Below, one piece after another: positions 25,440 to 33,660 of a DNA stretch of 55,386 nucleotides (position 1 is its first letter; each line of letters opens with the position of its first letter). The notes beneath the pieces are model-generated. The model worked only from the letters and a program-made list of their open reading frames with translations, had not been told where the DNA came from and did not search any database. The translations under genes were made by a program, and so were the position numbers. Source of the stretch: Paracidovorax oryzae ATCC 19882 (GTDB lineage: Bacteria; Pseudomonadota; Gammaproteobacteria; Burkholderiales; Burkholderiaceae_C); NCBI RefSeq assembly GCF_000687165.1, contig NZ_JMKU01000029.1, positions 1-55,386 of the forward strand. Direction: 5' to 3'.

Positions 25440-26684
25440 ATGACCGATCTCTCGAAAACCAGCCTCCACCGTCGCACCGTGCTGCAGGCCGCCGCGGTGG
25501 GCGCCGCGGGCGTGAGCCCGGCGCTGCGCTCCCTGGTGCATGCCGCGGGCTCCGATGCGCCCGAGAAGAAGGAAGTGAGGATCGGCTTCATCCCGCTCAC
25601 GGACTGCGCCAGCGTGGTCATGGCCTCGGTGCTGGGCATCGACCAGAAGTACGGCGTGAAGATCATCCCCAGCAAGGAAGCCAGCTGGGCGGGCGTGCGC
25701 GACAAGCTGGTGAACGGCGAACTGGATTTCGCCCACGTGCTCTACGGCCTCGTCTATGGCGTGCACCTGGGCGTGGGCGGCCCCAAGAAGGACATGGCCG
25801 TGCTCATGACCCTCAACAACAACGGCCAGGCGATCACGCTTTCCAAAAAGCTCGCAGAGAAGGGTGCCGTCAACGGCGCGAGCCTGGCCAAGCTGATGGC
25901 CACGGAAAAACGCGAATACACCTTCGCGCAGACCTTCCCCACCGGCACGCACGCGATGTGGCTCTACTACTGGCTGGCCGCCAACGGCATCGACCCGATG
26001 AAGGGCGCCAAGGTGATCACCGTGCCGCCGCCGCAGATGGTGGCCAACATGCGCGTGGGCAACATGGACGGCTTCTGCGTGGGCGAGCCCTGGAACCACC
26101 GCGCCATCATGGACGGCATCGGCATCACGGCCACCACCACGCAGGCCATCTGGAAGGACCATCCCGAAAAGGTGCTGGGCACCACCTCGGAGTTCGTGCA
26201 GAAATACCCCAACACGGCCCGCGCCGTGACGGCCGCCATCCTGGAGGCCGGCCGCTGGATCGACGAAAGCCTGGCCAACAAGAACAAGATGGCCGAGACC
26301 ATCGCCGGCAAGGCGTATGTGAACACCGGCGTGGACGCGATCAACCAGCGCATCCTGGGCCGCTACCAGGACGGCCTGGGCAAGACCTGGGACGACCCGG
26401 ACTACATGAAGTTCTACAACGACGGCGCGGTGAACTTCCCGTACCTGTCGGACGGCATGTGGTTCCTCACCCAGCACAAGCGCTGGGGGCTGATCAAGGA
26501 CCACCCCGACTACCTCGGCGTCGCGAAGTCCATCAACCGCATCGACCTCTACAAGCAGGCCGCCGCGGCCGCCAAGGCCCCGCTGCCGAAGAGCGACATG
26601 CGCACCAGCAAGCTGGTGGACGGCATCGTCTGGGACGGCAAGGACCCCGCGAAATACGCGGACGGTTTCAAGATCAAGGCCTGA
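25440..26684 (+). CDS. nrtA: nitrate ABC transporter substrate-binding protein
   Basis: A 414-residue CmpA/NrtA-family protein. The N-terminus has a twin-arginine-type signal (HRRTVLQAAAVGAAGVSPAL). The mature part contains VRIGFIPLTDCASVVMASVL, the nitrate-binding TFPTGTHAMWLYYWLAANGI and GNMDGFCVGEPWNHRAI, all characteristic of nitrate/bicarbonate binding proteins. It delivers nitrate to the membrane complex encoded by the next two genes. The ATG at 25440 is preceded by AAGGAAG. A cytoplasmic NasS role is unlikely because of the export signal. Expression is expected to depend on the leader antiterminator. Confidence 0.92.
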   Translation: MTDLSKTSLHRRTVLQAAAVGAAGVSPALRSLVHAAGSDAPEKKEVRIGFIPLTDCASVVMASVLGIDQKYGVKIIPSKEASWAGVRDKLVNGELDFAHVLYGLVYGVHLGVGGPKKDMAVLMTLNNNGQAITLSKKLAEKGAVNGASLAKLMATEKREYTFAQTFPTGTHAMWLYYWLAANGIDPMKGAKVITVPPPQMVANMRVGNMDGFCVGEPWNHRAIMDGIGITATTTQAIWKDHPEKVLGTTSEFVQKYPNTARAVTAAILEAGRWIDESLANKNKMAETIAGKAYVNTGVDAINQRILGRYQDGLGKTWDDPDYMKFYNDGAVNFPYLSDGMWFLTQHKRWGLIKDHPDYLGVAKSINRIDLYKQAAAAAKAPLPKSDMRTSKLVDGIVWDGKDPAKYADGFKIKA

Positions 26685-26723
26685 GCGCCGGCCCCCACCC
26701 CGATCACCGCGAAGGAGCCCACC

Positions 26724-27671
26724 ATGGTCAGCGCCGTCTTCCATGCTCCCCCGGAGCCCGCCACCGCAGCCACCGCCGCGCATTCCGCCCCGGCCCCCTC
26801 CTCCACCGCAAACACGATGAAGACCGCATCCCCGCCCGCCTCCGCAGCACCCGCCGCTGCCGTCCCGGCACCGCGCGACACCGCCGCCGCCCTGCGCCGC
26901 TTCTGGCTCGCGGTGCTGCCGCCCGCCTGCGGCCTGGGCCTGCTGCTCGTGGTGTGGACCATCGTCTCCACCACCACGGGCGGGAGCATTCCCAACCCGG
27001 CCGACACCTGGAAGCAGGCCGTGGAGATCTTCAGCGACCCGTTCTACCGCAACGGCCCCAACGACCAGGGCGTGGGCTGGAACGTGCTGGCTTCGCTGGA
27101 GCGCGTGGCCGTCGGTTTCGGCCTCGCCGCGGTGGTGGGCATTCCGGCCGGCTTCGTGATCGGGCGCTTCACGTTCCTCTCGCGCATGTTCAACCCGCTC
27201 ATCAGCCTGCTGCGCCCGGTCTCGCCCCTGGCCTGGCTGCCGATCGGCCTGCTGGTCTTCAAGGGCGCCAACCCCGCGGCCATCTGGACCATCTTCATCT
27301 GCTCCATCTGGCCGATGATCATCAACACCGCCGTGGGCGTGCAGCGCGTGCCGCAGGACTACATGAACGTGGCCCGCGTGCTCAACCTCTCCGAATGGAA
27401 GATCGCCACCACCATCCTGTTCCCCTCCGTGCTGCCCTACATGCTGACCGGCGTGCGCCTGGCCGTGGGCACGGCCTGGCTGGTGATCGTGGCGGCCGAG
27501 ATGCTGACCGGCGGCGTGGGCATCGGCTTCTGGGTGTGGGACGAGTGGAACAACCTGAACGTCAAGAACATCCTGATCGCGATCTTCGTGATCGGCATCG
27601 TCGGCCTGCTGCTCGAATACGCCCTGGTCAAGCTCGCCACGGCCTTCTCGTTCGAAGAGGTCAAGGCCTGA
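26724..27671 (+). CDS. nrtB: nitrate ABC transporter permease
   Basis: A 315-residue inner-membrane permease of the NrtB/SsuC family. A ~55-residue Ala/Pro/Thr-rich N-terminal extension precedes the first helix (WLAVLPPACGLGLLLVVWTI). The cytoplasmic EAA loop that contacts the ATPase is seen as ARVLNLSEWKIATTILFPSV. Six helices are predicted. It begins 39 bp after nrtA with a GAAGGAG ribosome site and is followed 38 bp later by the ATPase gene. An internal ATG at about 26818 is an alternative start that would drop most of the low-complexity extension. Confidence 0.93.
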   Translation: MVSAVFHAPPEPATAATAAHSAPAPSSTANTMKTASPPASAAPAAAVPAPRDTAAALRRFWLAVLPPACGLGLLLVVWTIVSTTTGGSIPNPADTWKQAVEIFSDPFYRNGPNDQGVGWNVLASLERVAVGFGLAAVVGIPAGFVIGRFTFLSRMFNPLISLLRPVSPLAWLPIGLLVFKGANPAAIWTIFICSIWPMIINTAVGVQRVPQDYMNVARVLNLSEWKIATTILFPSVLPYMLTGVRLAVGTAWLVIVAAEMLTGGVGIGFWVWDEWNNLNVKNILIAIFVIGIVGLLLEYALVKLATAFSFEEVKA

Positions 27672-27709
27672 TCCGGTCCGACCCGATCCACCCCACACCG
27701 GAGTTCCCC

Positions 27710-28522
27710 ATGCATGCCTCCCTCAACACCAAGTTCATCGAAATCCAGGGCGTGGAGCAGACCTTCAAGACCACCAAGGGCCTGTTCCCCGCGCTGCGCG
27801 GCATCGACCTGACGATCGCCAAGGGCGAGTTCGTGTCGCTCATCGGGCACTCGGGCTGCGGCAAATCCACTCTGCTGAACCTGATCGCGGGCCTGACCAC
27901 GCCCACGGCCGGCGCGCTCATCTGCGCCAACAAGGAAATCAAGGGCCCCGGACCGGACCGCGCCGTGGTCTTCCAGAACCACTCCCTGCTGCCCTGGCTG
28001 ACCTGCGAAGGCAACGTGTACCTGGCCGTGGAGCGCGTCTTCGGCGCCACCGAATCCAAGGCGCGCCTGAAGGAGCGCACTGCTGCAGCCCTGGCGCTGG
28101 TGGGCCTCACCCACGCCGCGCACAAGCGCCCCGGCGAGATCTCCGGCGGCATGAAGCAGCGCGTGGGCATCGCCCGGGCGTTGTCGATGGAGCCCCAGGT
28201 GCTGCTGATGGACGAACCTTTCGGCGCCCTGGACGCCCTCACCCGCGCCAAGCTGCAGGACGAGCTGCTGGAGATCGTGGCGCGCACGCAGAGCACCGTG
28301 GTGATGGTGACCCACGACGTGGACGAAGCCGTGCTGCTCTCCGACAAGATCGTGATGCTGACCAACGGGCCGGCCGCGACGATCGGCGAAGTGCTGGCGG
28401 TGGAGATTCCGCGGCCGAGGAGCCGGGTGCAACTGGCGGAGGATGCGGTGTACCTGCAGTGCCGGAAGGCGGTGATCGATTTTCTGTACACGCGGCAGGG
28501 GCATGTGGAGAAGGCGGCTTGA
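27710..28522 (+). CDS. nrtD: nitrate ABC transporter ATP-binding protein
   Basis: A 270-residue ABC ATPase of the NrtD/SsuB type. Walker A is LIGHSGCGKSTLLNLIAG, the Q-loop is VVFQNHSLLPWLT, the signature is ISGGMKQRVGIARAL, Walker B is VLLMDEPFGALDALTR and the switch His is in VVMVTHDVDEAVLLS. It lacks the C-terminal binding-protein-like domain of cyanobacterial NrtC. It closes the nrtA-nrtB-ATPase operon. The nitrate and nitrite reductase genes that often follow in beta-proteobacteria are absent here; accessory DNA begins instead. Confidence 0.92.
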   Translation: MHASLNTKFIEIQGVEQTFKTTKGLFPALRGIDLTIAKGEFVSLIGHSGCGKSTLLNLIAGLTTPTAGALICANKEIKGPGPDRAVVFQNHSLLPWLTCEGNVYLAVERVFGATESKARLKERTAAALALVGLTHAAHKRPGEISGGMKQRVGIARALSMEPQVLLMDEPFGALDALTRAKLQDELLEIVARTQSTVVMVTHDVDEAVLLSDKIVMLTNGPAATIGEVLAVEIPRPRSRVQLAEDAVYLQCRKAVIDFLYTRQGHVEKAA

Positions 28523-28618
28523 GGAGATGCCCGCCGCGGGGGCACGGCCAACATCGAGCGCGGCCGAATGGAGGCAGTCCGGCCGCTCCACCTCGACCTG
28601 GGATGCCCCGGGCCCGTC

Positions 28619-28641
28619 AAATATATACATCGTATATATTT
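28619..28641. promoter_or_regulatory. perfect 10-3-10 palindrome, likely TetR operator
   Basis: AAATATATAC-atc-GTATATATTT is a perfect inverted repeat ending only 5 bp before the ATG of the DHFR-like gene at 28647. Its AT content contrasts sharply with the surroundings and it probably includes the core promoter or ribosome-binding region. The TetR protein encoded two genes on (29185) is the obvious ligand. Confidence 0.72.
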
Positions 28642-28646
28642 AAGGG

Positions 28647-29188
28647 ATGCCAACGATCACCGCACATGTTTTCATAGCCGTCAGCCTGGACGGCTACATC
28701 GCCCGGAACGATGGAGACATCGACTGGCTGTTGCAGCGCGATGATCCGGAAGAGGACCATGGCTACCTGGAGTTCATTGCCGACAAAGGCGCGATCGTGA
28801 TGGGTCGCGGCTGTTATGAGAAAGCATCGACCCTGGACCCGTGGCCTTACGACCGACCTGTCGTGGTGCTGTCCAGGCAGTTGGTCGATGCCCCTGTTCC
28901 CGAGGCGTTGGAGGGCAAGGTCCGCTTCTCCAGCCGCCACCCAGGGAAGAGATGCAGGAGCTGGCTCGGCAGGGCGTGCGCCGGGTGTACGTCGATGGAG
29001 GCCAGGTGGTCCAGTCGTTTCTGCGCGACGGGTTGATTGCCGACATGGTGATCACCACCATCCCCGTGTTGATCGGCTCGGGCAGGCCACTGTTCGGTGC
29101 GCTGTCCCGCGACATCGATCTGAAGCTGGAGTCCAGCCGCAGCTTTCCTTCGGGCTTGGTTCAATCCACCTATCAGTTTGCGCCATGA
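28647..29188 (+). pseudogene. dihydrofolate-reductase-like (RibD C-terminal) protein, frameshifted
   Basis: Two overlapping frames together encode one DHFR/RibD_C-family protein. The first frame, from 28647, gives ITAHVFIAVSLDGYIARNDG, FIADKGAIVMGRGCYEK and RPVVVLSRQLVD. After about codon 97 the meaningful sequence moves to another frame with EEMQELARQGVRRVYVDGGQ and ITTIPVLIGSGRPLFGALS, ending at 29188. The switch lies near 28935-28950, and one missing base, for example in the ACCCAGG run, would restore a full protein of about 180 residues. Either the gene is inactive or the assembly has an error. The family reduces pyrimidine- or folate-like substrates with NADPH. Its end overlaps the TetR start (ATGA), indicating co-transcription. 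Confidence 0.82.
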
Positions 29189-29775
29189 CCCGCCCGCGCG
29201 GGCGCCCGACGCACGGGAAGGGAATGACGCGAGACGATATCCTCGCCGCCGCCCTGAAGCTGCTGGATGAAAGTGGAGGTCACGGCTTGACGCTTCGCAC
29301 CCTGGCCGCACGACTGGGCGTCACGCCGATGAGCCTTTATCACCACGTTGGCGACCATGCCGGGTTGCTGCGCGCGCTGTCGGACCGGGTGTACGCGGAA
29401 GTCATGGAGGCGGTGGACGAGTTGCCGGACCGTCGGGCAGAAATCCAGGAACTACTCTTTCGCTACTACCGTGCCGTGGGCCGCCATCCGCAGCTCACAC
29501 TGGCGATCTTCACGACGCCGGAAGCCTTTGCAGGGGTGACCCGCCAGATCACCGACCGGCTGACCACCTTGCTTGCAGGGCTCACGGCCGAGCCCGTCCT
29601 GTGGCGTGACATTCTGGTCGACCATGCCCATGGCAGTGGCCTGGCCCTGGCCTCCGTAAGACGTGAGCAGGCTGAGGCACTGCAGACGCAATATCGACAG
29701 GCCCTCGATCGCTTGCTGGACCACCTGGCGGAAAAAGGATACGACGACACATCTGCGCGTGCCGCCGTTGCCTAG
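29185..29775 (+). CDS. TetR/AcrR-family transcriptional regulator
   Basis: A 196-residue repressor. The helix-turn-helix is LTLRTLAARLGVTPMSLYHH followed by VGDHAGLLRALSDRVY, a classic TetR DNA-binding domain. The C-terminal half (ILVDHAHGSGLALASVRREQ) resembles TetR_C ligand-binding domains. The ATG at 29185 overlaps the stop of the frameshifted DHFR-like gene by four bases, so both belong to one transcript, probably autorepressed through the palindrome at 28619-28641. The inducer is unknown. Third-position GC is lower than in the nitrate genes next to it. Confidence 0.9.
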   Translation: MTRPRGRPTHGKGMTRDDILAAALKLLDESGGHGLTLRTLAARLGVTPMSLYHHVGDHAGLLRALSDRVYAEVMEAVDELPDRRAEIQELLFRYYRAVGRHPQLTLAIFTTPEAFAGVTRQITDRLTTLLAGLTAEPVLWRDILVDHAHGSGLALASVRREQAEALQTQYRQALDRLLDHLAEKGYDDTSARAAVA

Positions 29776-30054
29776 AGCGTGAATAGAGCTTCCGGGTTTT
29801 CAAAACCAACAGGAATATTGACCACCAACAAAATTCCTGGGTGGTATGATGGACCTTGTTCTGGTCTGGCGGCCACTCCACCGTACCGCCACCAGAAAGC
29901 TCTGTGCGGAGGCACACCACCTCGCAGAGATATGGCGACTTCCGTCGCACGGCGGATCTGCTGAGCTGCAGATCCCCCGACTGTCCAGAAGCTCACGCGG
30001 GCCAGTTTCGACCCGCGTCATTGAATGCTCCAGATCCCAAATACCGCCATTTCC

Positions 30055-30264
30055 ATGGGCAAGTACGTCGTTTCGCCCGCGACACATCCGACCGACTGCG
30101 GTCGCTTCCGAGCCTCCTTCGCCGTCCATCGTGCCCAGAGCAGCGGCAGCTACTGCCGGGTGTTCCGTTTCGACAAGACGTTCGCCTCGCGCGAAGCCGC
30201 CCGGCTCTTTGCAGTCACGCAGGGCTGGCTGCAAACATGCATGGCGCACCCTCCGGTCTGTTGA
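30055..30264 (+). CDS. small conserved-type protein of unknown function
   Basis: A 69-residue protein starting MGKYVVSPATHPTDCGRFRA, with a second part CRVFRFDKTFASREAARLFA followed by VTQGW. The pattern of a basic, aromatic RVFRF strand followed by a DTREAA-like helix is one I associate with short hypothetical proteins of Burkholderiales, several of which lie near RNA-binding or cold-shock genes. No domain with known activity is recognised. It lies 116 bp before the RRM protein gene and may share its promoter. The 279 bp upstream of it hold an AT-rich stretch near 29800-29850 but no recognised gene. Confidence 0.6.
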   Translation: MGKYVVSPATHPTDCGRFRASFAVHRAQSSGSYCRVFRFDKTFASREAARLFAVTQGWLQTCMAHPPVC

Positions 30265-30380
30265 CCTCAGCTGCCGCAGACGCCCCCTCGCCCTGACGCT
30301 CGAGGGATCATCGCGCGGCTCACCAGGCTCGACATTCCACCTGCGGGCTCCTCGCCCGCCCTCCTTCAGAAAGGCTCCTC

Positions 30381-30731
30381 ATGAGCTGCAAAATCTATGT
30401 GGGCAACCTGCCCTATTCCGTGACCGATGAAAGCCTGCGCAGCAATTTCGCGGAATTCGGCGGCGTCACTTCGTCCAAGATCATGACGGACCGCGAAACC
30501 GGTCGCTCCAAGGGTTTCGGTTTCGTGGAAATGTCCTCGGCCGAAGACGCGCAGTCGGCGATCACCGGCCTGAACGGCCTGTCCGTCGATGGACGCTCCA
30601 TCGTCGTCAACCTGGCCCGCCCGCGTGAGGCAAACGGCGGCCCGGGTGGCTACAGCCCGGTGGGCTACGCGGTGAACAAGCGCTCCGACGTGGGCTATGG
30701 CAATGGCGGCTACGGCGGCGGCCGTTACTGA
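30381..30731 (+). CDS. RRM-domain RNA-binding protein (glycine-rich, cyanobacterial Rbp type)
   Basis: A 116-residue protein with a single RNA-recognition motif in residues 3-80. RNP2 is KIYVGNLPYSV and RNP1 is SKGFGFVEM. The tail is glycine- and tyrosine-rich (YGNGGYGGGRY). Such proteins bind single-stranded RNA and are often cold- or stress-induced RNA chaperones. It is preceded by an AAAGGCTCCTC leader and followed by an intrinsic terminator at 30755-30782, so it is probably an independent unit or the last gene after the small ORF. Confidence 0.93.
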   Translation: MSCKIYVGNLPYSVTDESLRSNFAEFGGVTSSKIMTDRETGRSKGFGFVEMSSAEDAQSAITGLNGLSVDGRSIVVNLARPREANGGPGGYSPVGYAVNKRSDVGYGNGGYGGGRY

Positions 30732-30754
30732 GCCCTCCCGCTTTTTCGCGGAAG

Positions 30755-30782
30755 AACCGGCTTCATTGAGCCGGTTTTTTTT
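30755..30782 (+). terminator. intrinsic terminator of the RRM gene
   Basis: AACCGGCT (30755-30762) pairs with AGCCGGTT (30769-30776) around a 6-nt loop, and the T-run continues to 30782. It lies 24 bp after the RRM gene stop. Confidence 0.9.
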
Positions 30783-30816
30783 CGTGCGGGGCCTTCCACC
30801 ATCCCGGCCCACAGGC

Positions 30817-31509
30817 TCAACCAGCGCGGCGCGCAACGATTTCCCAGGCGACCTTGGGCAGCGCATAGCGCTGTATCGTTTTTTCCTGAACACTGACGAC
30901 ATCCCAGCCTTCGCCGCAGAGGGAACGGGCCGCCGCTTCATCGAAAAAGCGCTTCAATTCGCCATGCACGAGGTACTGGCCCTCTCCCACCGGGCGATTA
31001 CCGACCGCGCCGAAATGAACATCCTGCGTTGAATTCACCCGGCAAAGAAAGATGCCTCCAGGGGCAAGACAACTCCGTATGCGGTGCATCACTTCCTGCG
31101 TCTGTTCAACGGAGAAATAGTGCAGCGAGAGGCTTGCGATCACGGCGCTCGCATGGTGGGCAGCCATCGGAAACTCATCGCGGAGGTCCTGACAATACAG
31201 GAACTGCGGGGCAATCCTTTTCCCCGCTTCGGCGATCGCAGCCGGTGACCGATCCACGCCGATCACTGAAAACCCTTCGGCAACCAGCATCGCGAGATCT
31301 GCTCCATTGCCGCAGCCGAGTTCGATGATCACCCCCTCACCTACACTCTGGCGAAGCAGGGGAAGCCATCGCCGCAGCCACTCGTCGTGCGCCGGCCCCC
31401 AACGCCGACCACCAAGAAACGAGGCCAGGCCCAACATGGAGAATTTGAGGGAATCCGCCCACTTGCCCGGGAGCACCGGGTAATTTTTAGCTATCGTGAA
31501 TCGCCTCAA
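30817..31509 (-). CDS. SAM-dependent class I methyltransferase
   Basis: A 230-residue protein with a Rossmann methyltransferase core. Motif I is VIIELGCGNGADLAML, the acidic end of strand beta2 is VIGVDRSPAAIAEA, and a HASAVIASLSLHYFS segment corresponds to motif IV; an LAPGGIFLCRV stretch matches the post-motif strand (Methyltransf_11/25 type). Substrate unknown. The start is a TTG at 31509; no ATG gives a complete domain. It diverges from the MetC-like gene with only 41 bp between start codons. It may tailor the product of the neighbouring biosynthetic genes, but it is not part of their transcript. Confidence 0.82.
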   Translation of the reverse strand: MRRFTIAKNYPVLPGKWADSLKFSMLGLASFLGGRRWGPAHDEWLRRWLPLLRQSVGEGVIIELGCGNGADLAMLVAEGFSVIGVDRSPAAIAEAGKRIAPQFLYCQDLRDEFPMAAHHASAVIASLSLHYFSVEQTQEVMHRIRSCLAPGGIFLCRVNSTQDVHFGAVGNRPVGEGQYLVHGELKRFFDEAAARSLCGEGWDVVSVQEKTIQRYALPKVAWEIVARRAG

Positions 31510-31550
31510 GTCTCGTCACCCTTCCACGTGAATACCAATTTCGCTCCTGG

Positions 31551-32741
31551 ATGCAACACCATACACCCCGGACATTGCTGTCACAGCCGATTGCCGGCAC
31601 GGAATCCGATGATCCTGCCTCGGCGCTTCCCCCGGTCCACCGCGCGTCCACCATTTTCCTGCCCACCCTCGCGCAGCTGAAGAGTGCCGATTGGCGCAAT
31701 CGCAGCCAACCACCCTACGGCAGAGACGGCTGCCGGGCAGCGTGCGAATTGGAAACCAGGCTCGCGCGGATCGAAGGCGCCCAACAGGCGCTCGTGGTGT
31801 CTTCCGGACTTGCGGCCTATGCACTGATCTGCATGTCCCTGCTGTCTCCTGGCGACGTCGTCGCGATGCCGGCGAACGGCTATGGAACCGCTCAGCAAAT
31901 GCTGCGGAACGTGTTTCATCGCTTCGGCATCGGAATTGCGCTGTATGACCCCATGGTGCCGGATACGTGGAGCGACGCCATTCCAGCATCCACCCGCCTG
32001 TTGTGCGTCGAGGCACCGGGTTCGGTCACCATGGAAGTTCCGGATCTTCGACGCCTCGCCAGGTTCGCAGGTGAACGGGGATGCATTGCCGCGATCGACA
32101 ATACGTACAGCGCAGGACTGCACTTGCGCGCGTTTGAACTCGGCTTTCATGTATCCATCCAGGCGCTCACGAAGCTGCAGTCCGGCGGCGCGGATCTGGT
32201 GATGGGAAGCGTGGCCAGCGCACGCGAGGACATCTCCCGCAGCCTGTACGAGACGCGCCATTTTCTCGGCATGCACGTCTCGCCGGATGACATCTACCTG
32301 GTACTGAGGGGCCTGCCCACGCTGAGCCTTCGGTACGCGGCCAATACGGAAGCGTCCTTGCGCCTCGCGGAGTGGTTTTCGGAGAAGCAGGAAATCGCGG
32401 CCGTCATGCATCCGGCTTTCTGCGGCAGCCAGGGACACGATCATTGGAAGCAATATTTCACCAGTTCCACCAGCCTGTTCAGCATTGCCTTCGACGCAGC
32501 GGTCGAAGCCGAAAAAATAGAGGCGTTTCTCGAAGCCTTGACGCTCTTTCACTTTGGCTTCTCGTGGGGAGGTCCGACAAGCCTGGTCATGTTCTACGGC
32601 AAGGAGAACGCATCCACGCGGCAGTTTGCAGAAAGACATCCCGGGGCTGGCTGCATTGCGCGGTTCTGGCTCGGCCTGGAAGACGGGACCGATCTGGCGG
32701 CCGACATATTCAACGCCTGGTCATCGGCCTTCGGCGCGTAG
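31551..32741 (+). CDS. MetC-like PLP-dependent lyase (Cys/Met metabolism family)
   Basis: A 396-residue fold-type I PLP enzyme of the cystathionine beta-lyase group. Recognisable parts are PPYGRDGCRAACELETRLAR (MetC-type YGRxG region), VVSSGLAAYALICMSLLSPG, the cofactor Asp D183 in AAIDNTYSAGL, and the Schiff-base Lys K208 in QALTKLQSGGAD. The last replaces the usual S-x-T-K-Y-x-x-G-H, so specificity may have shifted. Members cleave C-S bonds of sulfur amino acids or do gamma-replacement. It is the only plus-strand gene inside the minus-strand cluster and ends 40 bp from the EamA gene. No strong ribosome site precedes the ATG at 31551. Confidence 0.83.
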   Translation: MQHHTPRTLLSQPIAGTESDDPASALPPVHRASTIFLPTLAQLKSADWRNRSQPPYGRDGCRAACELETRLARIEGAQQALVVSSGLAAYALICMSLLSPGDVVAMPANGYGTAQQMLRNVFHRFGIGIALYDPMVPDTWSDAIPASTRLLCVEAPGSVTMEVPDLRRLARFAGERGCIAAIDNTYSAGLHLRAFELGFHVSIQALTKLQSGGADLVMGSVASAREDISRSLYETRHFLGMHVSPDDIYLVLRGLPTLSLRYAANTEASLRLAEWFSEKQEIAAVMHPAFCGSQGHDHWKQYFTSSTSLFSIAFDAAVEAEKIEAFLEALTLFHFGFSWGGPTSLVMFYGKENASTRQFAERHPGAGCIARFWLGLEDGTDLAADIFNAWSSAFGA

Positions 32742-32781
32742 CGGTCCGGCCATCGAGCTGCATCGCCACCGCGCCACGGGC

Positions 32782-33624
32782 TCAGCCGAGCACACTCAGC
32801 ACGAGGCCGGCCGTCACGAACAACGTGCAGGCCAGCCGCATGCCGGCCACTTTCTCCTTCAGGAAGATGGCACCGAAGAGGGCTCCGAATACGACGCTTG
32901 TCTCGCGCAATGCCGAAACCAGCGCGGGCTGGCTCCGTGACAGCGCGAGGATCACGAGTCCGTGGGCTGCCGACATCACAAAGCCGTTGACCAGGCAGTT
33001 GGCACCATTTCTCGCGACATAGGATTGCAGCTTCCTGAAGCCGGCCGCTGCCGCGAACACGAGCATCAATATTCCCTCAAGGACGAACAACCACAGCACG
33101 TAGGTGACTGCGTGCCCGCTGACACGCGCCCCCTCGCTGTCCAGCAAGGTGAACACCGCGATGAATGCCGAAGTGCCCAGTGCGAACGCTATGGCCCGGC
33201 CTTCATTTCCTCTCGGAAGCCCACGGGCAAACGACAGGCCCATGATGCCTACCCCGATGACGGCGATTCCCACGTATTTCCAGGGCGCCAGCACGGTCCC
33301 CAGCAACAGGACCGAGATCGCCGTCACCATCAGCGGCGTGGCACCGCGGGCAATGGGATACACCTGGCTCATGTCTCCGTGCTTGTAGCCTGCGCTGAGA
33401 CAGATCCGGTAACCGGCATGCAATGGCGCGGAGATCGCCAGCCATTTCCATGCCGCCGGGTCCATGCCGGGGAAAAATGGCAGCATCGCCAGGCAAATGC
33501 CGCCGGAGGTAGCCGCCATCACGGTCAGCGAAAGAAACTTGTCCTCATCTTTCTTGACGAAGAGATTCCATGCCGCATGCATCACCGCAGAGAGCATGAC
33601 GAGGCCTAGTGATACGGTGTCCAA
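32782..33624 (-). CDS. EamA/DMT-family transporter (likely exporter)
   Basis: A ~280-residue membrane protein of the drug/metabolite transporter superfamily with about ten helices in two EamA repeats. The first starts near MLSAVMHAAWNLFVKKDEDK; repeat ends are seen as YPIARGATPLMVTAISVLLL and LRETSVVFGALFGAIFLKEK, the hallmark EamA segments. It is the last gene of the eight-gene minus-strand run, 36 bp after the SDR gene. The start is a TTG at 33624, with downstream ATGs possible. As the only transporter in the cluster it is the natural candidate for export of the pathway product or for self-protection. Confidence 0.87.
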   Translation of the reverse strand: MDTVSLGLVMLSAVMHAAWNLFVKKDEDKFLSLTVMAATSGGICLAMLPFFPGMDPAAWKWLAISAPLHAGYRICLSAGYKHGDMSQVYPIARGATPLMVTAISVLLLGTVLAPWKYVGIAVIGVGIMGLSFARGLPRGNEGRAIAFALGTSAFIAVFTLLDSEGARVSGHAVTYVLWLFVLEGILMLVFAAAAGFRKLQSYVARNGANCLVNGFVMSAAHGLVILALSRSQPALVSALRETSVVFGALFGAIFLKEKVAGMRLACTLFVTAGLVLSVLG

Positions 33625-33660
33625 AATGAAGTTCTTCGGAAAGAGCGTTGCGAAATTCCG

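Noticed and set aside
25440-26684. NrtA homologue considered as NasS, the nitrate sensor partner of NasT.
   Set aside because: It has a twin-arginine export signal and is followed by permease and ATPase genes; NasS is cytoplasmic.
25419-27698. A 759-codon minus-strand frame opposite nrtA and nrtB.
   Set aside because: It is a shadow of clearly identified transport genes and has a His/Gly/Asp-rich composition without recognisable domains.
29772-29996. A 74-codon minus-strand ORF between the TetR and the small ORF.
   Set aside because: No ribosome site, no motif and an AT-rich promoter-like setting; nothing supports translation.
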